Assembly (NCBI GenBank): GCA_943324745.2
Contig: CALPMT020000002.1
Coordinates: forward strand, 116,993-180,992
Direction of reading: 5' to 3'
DNA: 64,000 nucleotides
Origin: Chitinophaga pinensis
GTDB lineage: Bacteria > Bacteroidota > Bacteroidia > Flavobacteriales_D > Crocinitomicaceae
In this document: in pieces, positions 33,649 through 41,306 of the stretch
How the letters are laid out: each line of letters begins with the position of its first letter
Position numbering within the stretch: the first letter of the stretch is position 1
Made by a program: the position numbers and the translations under genes
Notes under the pieces: generated by a model
What the model saw: the letters and a program-made list of their open reading frames with translations, nothing else
Told to the model about the DNA's origin: nothing
Databases searched by the model: none

Positions 33649-34906
33649 TGCAATTATAGGTAGACTTCGTGCATTGAATAAGGATGAATTTGTTCCTCCA
33701 TTAACAAGCGAAAATACCCTTGAAAATCTTTTAGAAGAATTACATCTGCTTGAATCCAAAAATCAAGAAGAGAAAAAACTTCGAAATGCAATCGTAGATC
33801 ATTTGCACCATAATATGGCAGGTAACCTCTATGAAAAATTTCCAGCGGAACAATTTAATTACGAATTTCAAATATTAGGGGAGGGAATAAATGCATATAT
33901 CGATGAACTTGAAATTAATACGATCAATAAAGAAAATTTCAATTTAATCTTAACAACACTTCCAGAACGCATTTTTGTATTTGACTATAAAAATTATATT
34001 TTCTATGCCAATTGTGAAGGGGAACCTTTTTTGAATGAAAAAGTGATAAAAAAATATTTCCAATTGGACGAATTTATCCCCAAAGGTTTATTACAAAAAA
34101 TTGAATTATTTAAAGAAAAACAAAAATCAAACCGTGAATTTCATTTTTCCTACAAAAACCAACTGCAAGAAACGATACATTTAGAAATCAACTTAATTCA
34201 TATAGATTTCGAACAAAAAAAACAAATATTACTCATTGCGAAAGACATAACTTTACAAAAAAATGCAGAATTAGATCGTTTAAAAGCTATCATTTTAGGG
34301 CAAGACCAAGAACGTAAACGATTAGCTTCTGATTTACATGATTCCCTTGGACAAGAATTAGGTGCAATTAAATTTTTTATAGGATCCCTTTCTTTAATGC
34401 AAAAAGATTCTGCTGAATATTTAGAATGTTTAGAAGAAATTGATCGTATGGTGAACGATTCCATTTCTTCTGTGCGAGAAATCACCTTTGACCTAATGCC
34501 TTTCGTACTTGAAAACAACACCTTAAACAAAGCAATTGAACAACTGTGTAATCAAACAAATACCATCCATCCTTTACACGTACATTTTTCCGAGAATGCA
34601 AAAAAAATAGTCCGAAAAGACAAAAAAGAAGAAGCAATTATCTATCGTATTGTACAAGAATTTTTTAATAATACGATTAAACATGCGCATGCCGAAAATC
34701 TCTATGTCAAATTACAACAAACCAAAGAACAATTGACAATTCAACTCATCGATGATGGCGCCGGATTTGAATTACATGCAGTTCAAAAAAACAACGGCTT
34801 GCGAAATATTACGCAACGATTGGAAGTGCTACAAGCAGAGTATGCATGGGAAAGCAACGCAACGGATGGTACCTCTTTAACTTTTACCGTGTATGAAAAA
34901 AATTAA
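33629..34906 (+). CDS. NarX-type sensor histidine kinase with PAS domain
   Basis: The 425-residue protein has no membrane helix. Residues 1-90 are helical, about 100-215 form a PAS-like domain (ERIFVFDYKNYIFYANCEG, ending in LIAKDITLQKNAE), and a HisKA_3 dimerisation domain follows with QERKRLASDLHDSLGQELGA (His237). The HATPase domain has NNTIKHAHA, DDGAGF and GLRNITQRLE. Autophosphorylation on His237 and transfer to the adjacent regulator are expected. It overlaps the preceding STAS-like gene by 20 bp and the regulator gene by 14 bp. A soluble sensor fits an intracellular signal. Confidence 0.9.
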   Translation: MNQKVIDAIIGRLRALNKDEFVPPLTSENTLENLLEELHLLESKNQEEKKLRNAIVDHLHHNMAGNLYEKFPAEQFNYEFQILGEGINAYIDELEINTINKENFNLILTTLPERIFVFDYKNYIFYANCEGEPFLNEKVIKKYFQLDEFIPKGLLQKIELFKEKQKSNREFHFSYKNQLQETIHLEINLIHIDFEQKKQILLIAKDITLQKNAELDRLKAIILGQDQERKRLASDLHDSLGQELGAIKFFIGSLSLMQKDSAEYLECLEEIDRMVNDSISSVREITFDLMPFVLENNTLNKAIEQLCNQTNTIHPLHVHFSENAKKIVRKDKKEEAIIYRIVQEFFNNTIKHAHAENLYVKLQQTKEQLTIQLIDDGAGFELHAVQKNNGLRNITQRLEVLQAEYAWESNATDGTSLTFTVYEKN

Positions 34907-35537
34907 CTTATTATTAGTCGATGACCATGAATTGGTTCGCAAAGGGCTCACTCTAATGCTGCAAACCCAGAAAAAAATCGATGTACATATTACACAAGCG
35001 AATCATGGTAAAGAAGCTATTAAACTAGCCAAAGAACAGGACTTTGATTTAATTATTTTAGATGTGAATATGCCTGTCTTAGATGGTATTTCTACACTTA
35101 AAAAATTGAAGGAACTAGCAATTATGATTCCAGTATTGATGTTATCCATGCACAAAGAGGAAGATTTAATTCGCGATGCATTGTCCAATGGCGCAGCTGG
35201 TTACATACTAAAAAATTCCAGTCTCGACGAAATCACTAAGGCAATGATTTCCATTATGAAACGCGACCGATATTTATCCAACGAAGTCGCTGAAATCTTA
35301 ATTAATCACACCAACGATGAGGTTCCAACCCTGATACAAAATGAGTTTAATTTAACCCTGCGTGAAATTCAAATTATTTCCATGTTAGTAAAAGAAATGA
35401 CCTCCAAAGAAATTGGGGATTATTTATTTATTAGCAAACGAACTGTGGATGGGCACCGTAATAAAATCATGGAAAAAATTGGTGCTAAATCAGCGGTTGG
35501 ATTGGTGAAATTTGCTGTGAAATATGGAATTGAATAA
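34893..35537 (+). CDS. NarL/FixJ-family response regulator
   Basis: This 214-residue protein has a receiver domain with the acidic pair in LLVDDHE, phospho-acceptor Asp57 (LIILDVNMPVLDG) and the GYILKNSS lysine. A LuxR-type helix-turn-helix follows at about 150-205 (LTLREIQIISMLVKEMTSKE, then FISKRTVDGHRNKIMEKIG). It is the cognate partner of the overlapping kinase and should bind DNA upstream of target genes; the AGGTAT palindromes before this operon are candidates for autoregulation, which is unproven. Confidence 0.95.
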   Translation: MKKINLLLVDDHELVRKGLTLMLQTQKKIDVHITQANHGKEAIKLAKEQDFDLIILDVNMPVLDGISTLKKLKELAIMIPVLMLSMHKEEDLIRDALSNGAAGYILKNSSLDEITKAMISIMKRDRYLSNEVAEILINHTNDEVPTLIQNEFNLTLREIQIISMLVKEMTSKEIGDYLFISKRTVDGHRNKIMEKIGAKSAVGLVKFAVKYGIE

Positions 35538-35569
35538 AAAGTATAAAAACTTCCATTCAATTATTTTCG

Positions 35570-35577
35570 TATTTTTG
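35570..35577 (+). promoter_or_regulatory. Candidate -7 box of queE
   Basis: TATTTTTG fits TAnnTTTG and ends 4 bp before the ATG at 35582, so a transcript from it would be leaderless. No convincing -33 TTG is present. Confidence 0.35.
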
Positions 35578-35581
35578 AAAT

Positions 35582-36205
35582 ATGGACACTTCAACAAAAA
35601 CAGCATCCCTTTCCCTTCCAATCATGGAACATTTTTACACCATTCAAGGAGAAGGAAATTATACCGGGCGTGCGGCCTATTTTATTCGTATAGCTGGATG
35701 TGATGTTGGATGCGTATGGTGCGACGTGAAAGAAAGTTGGGAAGCACAAAAACATAAGTTACTTCCGATTACTTCTCTCCTTAAAGAAATAAAAAAAACA
35801 CCCACGGATTTTGTTGTCATTACGGGGGGAGAACCTGCTATGTATGACTTGAATGAATTAATTAATTTGTTACACGCTGACAATTATGAGGTTGCCATAG
35901 AAACATCTGGATGCTACGAATTAAAAGGAAACATTGATTGGTACTGCTTTTCACCAAAGAAATTCAAAGATTCAATTCCTGAAGCCTACGAAAAAGCGGA
36001 CGAACTTAAAGTAGTCATATTTCATCCTACCGACATTGAATGGGCAGAAAAGCATGCTGAAAAAGTGAAGCCTTCATGCAAACTTTATTTACAAACCGAA
36101 TGGTCCAAACAAAATAAAAACCTACCACTTATCGTTGAGTATGTAAAGCATAATCCGAAATGGCGAATTTCTTTACAAACACATAAATATTTAGATATTC
36201 CATGA
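35582..36205 (+). CDS. queE: 7-carboxy-7-deazaguanine synthase QueE
   Basis: QueE is a radical-SAM enzyme that rearranges 6-carboxytetrahydropterin to 7-carboxy-7-deazaguanine in queuosine biosynthesis. The 207-residue protein shows the family entry EHFYTIQGEGNYTGRAAYFI, the cluster-binding cysteines GCDVGCVWCD (Cys40, 44, 47; CxxxCxxC) and VVITGGEPAMYDL. A Gln-Thr-rich end (ISLQTHKYLDIP) is typical. Start and length agree with the family. It is preceded by the response regulator gene (44-bp gap) and followed by a gap with interspersed repeats, so it is likely transcribed alone. Confidence 0.95.
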   Translation: MDTSTKTASLSLPIMEHFYTIQGEGNYTGRAAYFIRIAGCDVGCVWCDVKESWEAQKHKLLPITSLLKEIKKTPTDFVVITGGEPAMYDLNELINLLHADNYEVAIETSGCYELKGNIDWYCFSPKKFKDSIPEAYEKADELKVVIFHPTDIEWAEKHAEKVKPSCKLYLQTEWSKQNKNLPLIVEYVKHNPKWRISLQTHKYLDIP

Positions 36206-36228
36206 TGATTAGACTTCGTTTAGTTAGA

Positions 36229-36273
36229 TTTCGACTCCGCTCAATCTGACTAAAGAACTCCGCTGAATCTGAC
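36229..36273. repeat. Interspersed repeat, two partial copies
   Basis: TTTCGACTCCGCTCAATCTGAC (36229-36250) and GAACTCCGCTGAATCTGAC (36255-36273) share the ACTCCGCT core with the copies at 1571-1620. They occupy most of the 84-bp gap between queE and the PorE-like gene. Confidence 0.55.
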
Positions 36274-36289
36274 TAAAAAAACAACATTT

Positions 36290-38293
36290 ATGAAATTATT
36301 ACTTCTATTACTAGTCGTTACTTCAGCGACGTTTGCGCAGCAAAAATATTCTTCCAAAAGCAAAAAAGCAATTTCTCTTTTTGAAGAAGGAATGGATGCT
36401 CCTAGACTCAATAAAGATCAATATGGTCGAGAAAATTATGCGCTAGGATTAGAGTACATGAACAAAGCCATTGATAAAGACCCCTCTTTTTGGGAAGCCT
36501 ATTTGACCGCAGGTGAATTTGCCGAATTTTCAAATAATGCAAAATTAGCCATTGAATATTATGAAAAAGCAATTCAAATTAATCCTACACATAGTAATAC
36601 AGGAAGTACCTTCTTCTTTTTAGGGATGCTTTATTTTGAAGTTGGCGACTACCAAAAATGTATACAAACATTGGATCTATACATCAAAAACAAACAAGCA
36701 AATCAACAAAATATTCCACTAGCAAATCAAAAAATTCAATCTGCATATTTTGCTATTGAATCGATGAAAAACCCTAATAATTTTAAACCAATTAATCTAG
36801 GTCCTGCAATCAATACTGAAGCACCTGAATATTTCCCTACAATCACAGTAGATGGTAAAACGATTCTATTCACACGAAGAATTAAAGATGGTAGAGTTTC
36901 TGGACCAGTGAAGGAACAAGAAGATTTTTATATCTCACACTTAAAAGGAAATGCATGGACAAAAGCAGAACCGATGCCTAGTCATATAAATACTGCAAAT
37001 AATGAAGGTGCTCCAACGATTGCGGCAGACGGTAGATCGCTTATTTTTATCGCATGTCCTGATCCTGCTGGAGAATACGGAGCAGGTAGATTAGGACGCG
37101 GTAGTTGTGATCTATTTATCACTAAAAAACTAGGCTATTCTTGGGGACCAGTACTCAATTTACCAGGATTACCAAATTCACAAAATTGGGAAACTCAACC
37201 ATCTCTTTCTGCTGATGGAAAAACCTTGTATTTTATCAGAGGGGTTAGGGGTGCAAATGGACAACGATCTTCTGATATTTATGTTTCAACATTACAAGAA
37301 AATGGAACGTGGGGACCAGGAACAAAATTGCCAACTACGATTAATTCACCACAAGAAGAGGAATCTGTATTAATTCATCCTGACGGAAAAACATTGTATT
37401 TCGCATCTAAAGGTCACATTGGATTAGGCGGGTCTGATTTATTTGTATCGCGCATGGATGATCAAGGAAATTGGTCTACACCTGTGAACTTAGGTTATCC
37501 TATTAACACCAAAAACGATGAAAATTCATTGATGGTAAGTCCAGATGGTGAAATTGGATTCTTTGCCTCCGATCGTGAAGGTGGATTTGGCGATTTGGAC
37601 ATCTACTTTTTTGAAATGCCTAAAACCGTGCAACCAATTAAAACACTTTATTTTGAAGGATTAGTTATTGATGCAACGACCAAAAAACCGCTGCCAGGTA
37701 AATTTCAGTTGACAAATGTAAAAACTGGTAAAGAAGTTATTCGATCTGAAGCAGACCAAGTTACTGGAGAATTTTTGGTTTCCTTACCAATTAACCAAGA
37801 ATACGCCTTGAGTGTCTCTTATCCTGGTTATAACTTCTATTCTTCCAACTTTAACATGTTACCCGGACAAGATCAAGAAGCGGTTCATATGAACATAGAA
37901 ATGGTTCCTATTGGAAGTGATATACCGGTGGTTTTGGCGAATGTATTCTTTGACCTAAACAAAACCGAATTGCGTCCCGAATCTTTTGTTGAATTAAACA
38001 AATTGCGCGATTTATTGGTGAAAAACACGGATTTACGCATCGAAATTGGCGGACATACCGATACGAGAGGGGATGCAACTGAAAATCAAACATTATCCGA
38101 CGGTCGTGCTAATTCCGTGCGTAATTATTTAATCCAACAAGGAATTGATGGAACGCGACTTCTTGCTAAAGGATACGGGGAGAGTCAACCAAAAGTGAGC
38201 GACGCGCAAATTGCGAAATTAGTCTCTCCTAAAGAAATCGAAAAAGCGCATCAATCTAACCGTAGAACAGAATATAAATTTCTAGCTAAATGA
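36290..38293 (+). CDS. PorE-like OmpA/TPR/WD40 outer-membrane protein
   Basis: The 667-residue protein has a signal peptide (MKLLLLLLVVTSATFAQ). TPR repeats follow (about 30-150, AIEYYEKAIQINPTH), then a PD40/WD40-like propeller (about 175-445, with TLYFIRGVRG, TLYFASKGH and GEIGFFASDREGG), a carboxypeptidase-regulatory-like domain (about 455-540) and an OmpA peptidoglycan-binding domain (about 548-667, EIGGHTDTRGD and SNRRTEYK). This order is that of PorE, a T9SS-associated protein that may link the secretion machine to peptidoglycan. It overlaps the downstream UbiA gene by 4 bp. Confidence 0.85.
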   Translation: MKLLLLLLVVTSATFAQQKYSSKSKKAISLFEEGMDAPRLNKDQYGRENYALGLEYMNKAIDKDPSFWEAYLTAGEFAEFSNNAKLAIEYYEKAIQINPTHSNTGSTFFFLGMLYFEVGDYQKCIQTLDLYIKNKQANQQNIPLANQKIQSAYFAIESMKNPNNFKPINLGPAINTEAPEYFPTITVDGKTILFTRRIKDGRVSGPVKEQEDFYISHLKGNAWTKAEPMPSHINTANNEGAPTIAADGRSLIFIACPDPAGEYGAGRLGRGSCDLFITKKLGYSWGPVLNLPGLPNSQNWETQPSLSADGKTLYFIRGVRGANGQRSSDIYVSTLQENGTWGPGTKLPTTINSPQEEESVLIHPDGKTLYFASKGHIGLGGSDLFVSRMDDQGNWSTPVNLGYPINTKNDENSLMVSPDGEIGFFASDREGGFGDLDIYFFEMPKTVQPIKTLYFEGLVIDATTKKPLPGKFQLTNVKTGKEVIRSEADQVTGEFLVSLPINQEYALSVSYPGYNFYSSNFNMLPGQDQEAVHMNIEMVPIGSDIPVVLANVFFDLNKTELRPESFVELNKLRDLLVKNTDLRIEIGGHTDTRGDATENQTLSDGRANSVRNYLIQQGIDGTRLLAKGYGESQPKVSDAQIAKLVSPKEIEKAHQSNRRTEYKFLAK

Positions 38294-39279
38294 TACACTT
38301 CTTACGATTAATCCGCATAAAAAACCTAATTATCATCGCATTAACGATGTATGCGGTTCGCTTTTTTTATTTTACCATCGGAGGAAAAATAGATGTCCAT
38401 CCGTTATTTGAACAAATTCATTTTTTCTTACTTATGTTTTCCACCATGTGTATTGCAGCTGCAGGAAATATTATCAACGACTACTTTGATGTAAAAGCAG
38501 ATAAAATTAATCGTCCAGAAAAATTGATTGTTACTAAACATATCTCTAAACGCAAAGCAATCATCTGGCATTGGACACTCAATGGAATTGGATTTATAAT
38601 CGCTTGTTATTTAAGTGTTTTCTATCAAACCTTTTGGTACGCATTTATACACCTCATTTCTATCAATGTTTTGTGGTTATACTCTGTGTATTTCAAACGA
38701 AAATTTGTACTTGGAAATGTATTTATCGCTTCTCTAACTGCCTTGGTGGTTCTTCTGAGTGGCTTTCACTTTTACCATGTTTGTAGTTATGAATTGCATC
38801 CCATTTTAGCAGCAAAAATTACGATTCCAGAATCCTTAAATTATGCAGTTATCTATTGGAAGAACTTATTTTTAGATGCAGGTAATTTTATTTTTTTACT
38901 CTGCTTTTTTGCGTTTGTGCTCAATTTAGGGCGCGAAATTGTGAAAGACATGGAAGATGTAGAAGGAGATAAACTATTACATGCACAAACCATTCCAATT
39001 GTACTAGGAAATTCGGCAGCGAAATGGATTGCATTCTGCATCTTAAGCACAGTACCCCTTTTTTATATTTTATTCTTAGTGCTGCATATCGCAGACCATC
39101 AATTCAATCATGTTCTTGCTACATTACCCGTATTTATCGCTTCACTTCTTGTAGTTCTCGCTTTAATCCTATTAATATTTGTTCAAAGTACACCTAAAAA
39201 CTTAAAAGTAGTAGACAAGCTAATTAAACTAGCGATGTTAGTGGGTATTATGACGCCTTTTTACTGGTGGGTGCTTTAG
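38290..39279 (+). CDS. UbiA-family prenyltransferase (geranylgeranylglycerol-phosphate type)
   Basis: This 329-residue membrane enzyme has about eight helices and both Asp-rich diphosphate-binding motifs of the UbiA superfamily: NDYFDVKADKIN (Asp64, 67 and 71) and REIVKDMEDVEGDK near residue 215. Bacteroidota members are commonly annotated as geranylgeranylglycerol-phosphate geranylgeranyltransferases, but quinone- or heme-type substrates cannot be excluded from sequence. It overlaps the PorE-like gene by 4 bp (ATGA), so the two are cotranscribed, and it is convergent with the next gene 46 bp away. Confidence 0.85.
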   Translation: MIHFLRLIRIKNLIIIALTMYAVRFFYFTIGGKIDVHPLFEQIHFFLLMFSTMCIAAAGNIINDYFDVKADKINRPEKLIVTKHISKRKAIIWHWTLNGIGFIIACYLSVFYQTFWYAFIHLISINVLWLYSVYFKRKFVLGNVFIASLTALVVLLSGFHFYHVCSYELHPILAAKITIPESLNYAVIYWKNLFLDAGNFIFLLCFFAFVLNLGREIVKDMEDVEGDKLLHAQTIPIVLGNSAAKWIAFCILSTVPLFYILFLVLHIADHQFNHVLATLPVFIASLLVVLALILLIFVQSTPKNLKVVDKLIKLAMLVGIMTPFYWWVL

Positions 39280-39325
39280 TTGAAAGTTGAATTATAAAGG
39301 GACGAGGAAATATGGTCGTACTTTA

Positions 39326-39685
39326 TTAATTCAATGCATACGTTTCATATAAAGCACGTTGAATTCGGTTCGTGAAATCACCCGAGTATAATAAGTTTGC
39401 TGACAAGGATTTCAACTGTTTTTCAGAGGCTAAACAAACTAAAAACGTATATTTTTCATTATCCAAACGGTCGTTTATAAAATAATGTTTTAAATAATTA
39501 AACACGACCGAAGCATGAATTGTCGATTCTAAAAACTCACCATATTTATTTACACAGGTATCTTTATTCGCAGCAATATAGGCGTATAATTCTTCTAAAA
39601 ACTGCTCGTTTACTGGTACATTTCTATCACTAAATATGGATTTCACATAAGTAGATAAAAAATCGGAATATAAATAAGGTCTCAT
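39326..39685 (-). CDS. Hypothetical protein
   Basis: This 119-residue cytosolic, mostly helical protein starts MRPYLYSDFLSTYVKS. I do not recognise it. It has two cysteines and no membrane segment or catalytic motif. It sits alone between a convergent UbiA gene (46 bp away) and the terminator of the lipoprotein gene upstream. The codon use is like its neighbours, and the ATG start and full-length frame make it a plausible gene of a family restricted to this phylum. Confidence 0.6.
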   Translation of the reverse strand: MRPYLYSDFLSTYVKSIFSDRNVPVNEQFLEELYAYIAANKDTCVNKYGEFLESTIHASVVFNYLKHYFINDRLDNEKYTFLVCLASEKQLKSLSANLLYSGDFTNRIQRALYETYALN

Positions 39686-39774
39686 GGCTTTAGGTATTAG
39701 CTGTTACTACATCCTTCTTATTAATTAGACGTTTCTATTTCTCTTAACGTTGCTTTTTATCATTTTAGTATAAT

Positions 39775-39807
39775 AAAAAAACGGATGACGTAATTGTCAC
39801 CCGTTTT
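39775..39807 (-). terminator. Terminator after the lipoprotein gene
   Basis: Minus-strand arms AAAACGGGTGAC and GTCATCCGTTTT pair with one G-U, across a 6-nt loop, and a T-run follows. It lies 21 bp after the lipoprotein stop and marks the 3' end of the run of minus-strand genes that begins beyond position 64000. Confidence 0.85.
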
Positions 39808-39827
39808 AACGCGTATTATGTTAGGTA

Positions 39828-40730
39828 CTATTTCAATAAATCTGTTCTTACAGACTCAACCAATGCCGTAATTTCCGCTAATTGAGCATCTGTCATGATG
39901 ATTTTAGATGTAGAACTATCTTCAATAATCATTTGACCATCCACAATTTTTGTAACAGGTTCCCCTTGGATATATTCGATTTTCACGTTTGCGAATAAGT
40001 CATTTAATTTTTCGTATTTCGTTAAGACATTTTTCACATAATCGATTTTATCACACATCTTTAAGACTTTCAATAAACTCTCTAAAACAATTTTTTGCTC
40101 ACCAATTTTTTCGCGCAACTCATCGTTTGCTTTTGCTTTCATGGTTTGCGTTGCAATATGTAATCCTTCTAACCATGCTCCAGAAACGATTAAAACACTT
40201 AATTCACCTCTATTTTGAGAACGTAAGTAAGCATCCATTTTGTTGAAACTATTAATACTAATGTATTGCAACGAATCTACATTGTTACTGTTTTTAGACA
40301 AACGTTGTAAAGCATCAAAATCAAAGAATTGACCAACTTGAATTGCGTCGGATAATTGTTTTACTGCAGTGATACACGAAATGGAATACATCGTTTTATC
40401 ATACACATTGATATAGCCCATATCTGCAGTATAGACACCAACATTGTATGCTTGTTGGTAGTTTGTAGTGTACTTTTTGGCAGCGGCAGTTTTGTGCATG
40501 ATATTCGCGTTAAAAGCGGCTCCTGTAGATTTAATTACGGTATTCATTTCGATTGGCGAAGGAATAGACTGAATTAATTCATCTAACATTTTTGCCTGCT
40601 TTTTAGAATTCACCTGTAACGTTGGATCCCCTAATTCTGTATCTAGCGAATTCCCTTTTCCACCACACGCAACTAACATTGAAGCAGCAAGAAATGACGG
40701 TAAGTATATTTTTAAAAATTTATTTTTCAT
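39828..40730 (-). CDS. Hypothetical lipoprotein, helical
   Basis: The 300-residue protein starts at ATG 40730 (MKNKFLKIYLPSFLAASMLVACGGKG), where the signal sequence and lipobox (SMLVAC) begin. The longer frame from 40778 runs into the upstream gene and adds no signal, so it is rejected. The mature part is largely alpha-helical, with YNVGVYTADMGYINVYDKT near residue 94 and ENMNTV-like charged segments. Related lipoproteins of unknown function occur in Bacteroidota. It follows a small secreted protein gene by 11 bp. Confidence 0.75.
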   Translation of the reverse strand: MKNKFLKIYLPSFLAASMLVACGGKGNSLDTELGDPTLQVNSKKQAKMLDELIQSIPSPIEMNTVIKSTGAAFNANIMHKTAAAKKYTTNYQQAYNVGVYTADMGYINVYDKTMYSISCITAVKQLSDAIQVGQFFDFDALQRLSKNSNNVDSLQYISINSFNKMDAYLRSQNRGELSVLIVSGAWLEGLHIATQTMKAKANDELREKIGEQKIVLESLLKVLKMCDKIDYVKNVLTKYEKLNDLFANVKIEYIQGEPVTKIVDGQMIIEDSSTSKIIMTDAQLAEITALVESVRTDLLK

Positions 40731-40741
40731 CCGATTTATTA

Positions 40742-41191
40742 TTAATTTTTTGTAAACCCTAAAATATTTATACCACATTTTGCTTTATCGCCCTGAAACG
40801 AATATTCGATGTAGTAAACTCCGGTAGCAGAACATGGGTATGTCAATGCTGGAAACACTTTTTTGGAAGCCTTGTCAAAATTAGAAGCAATCAACTTGTG
40901 GTTACGATCGAATAATGAGATAACCATTTTATTCCCAGCAATATTCTCATCACACACAACAATGCGATAGGTGGATCCTTTCGAAAACACATAGGAGTAT
41001 TCTGCTTTTGCTCCTCCTTTTGGATTCGTATACTCAAATGATTTAATAAAATTAAAATCATCCAATGCATTCGAACAATTATCCATAAAAGCATCGGAAC
41101 TGCATTGTGCGCTTAATGTACTTGTCATAAACAAAAACAGCAATGCAATAATCCCTTTCAAAAAGGGTGCATAGTTAGTAATATGTTTCAT
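40742..41191 (-). CDS. Small secreted beta-rich protein
   Basis: The 149-residue protein has a signal peptide (MKHITNYAPFLKGIIALLFL, then MTSTLSAQ) and a mature domain of about 115 residues with five or more cysteines (QCSSDAFMDNCSN, IVVCDEN, YPCSATG, AKCGIN), probably disulphide-bonded. No family is recognised. The shorter start at 41191 is preferred over an in-frame ATG 12 bp upstream. A well-formed promoter lies at 41272-41243, so it and the lipoprotein gene can be transcribed apart from the adhesin locus upstream. Confidence 0.7.
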   Translation of the reverse strand: MKHITNYAPFLKGIIALLFLFMTSTLSAQCSSDAFMDNCSNALDDFNFIKSFEYTNPKGGAKAEYSYVFSKGSTYRIVVCDENIAGNKMVISLFDRNHKLIASNFDKASKKVFPALTYPCSATGVYYIEYSFQGDKAKCGINILGFTKN

Positions 41192-41242
41192 TTTCTTTAT
41201 CATATACGATACTTTAGTGATTAACGAACTATTTTATAGTTA

Positions 41243-41272
41243 CAAAAATAACATACTGACTGAAGTATACAA
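41243..41272 (-). promoter_or_regulatory. Promoter of the small secreted protein / lipoprotein pair
   Basis: On the minus strand TTG (41272-41270), 19 bp, then TATTTTTG (41250-41243) match the Bacteroidota consensus in both boxes and spacing. It lies in the 115-bp gap after the OmpA/TPR gene. Confidence 0.65.
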
Positions 41273-41306
41273 TTTTCGATCCTTTTTTTTCTATGTTAAA
41301 TCACTA

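Noticed and set aside
34198..34530. Minus-strand ORF of 110 codons
   Set aside because: It lies fully inside the sensor kinase gene and has no family features.
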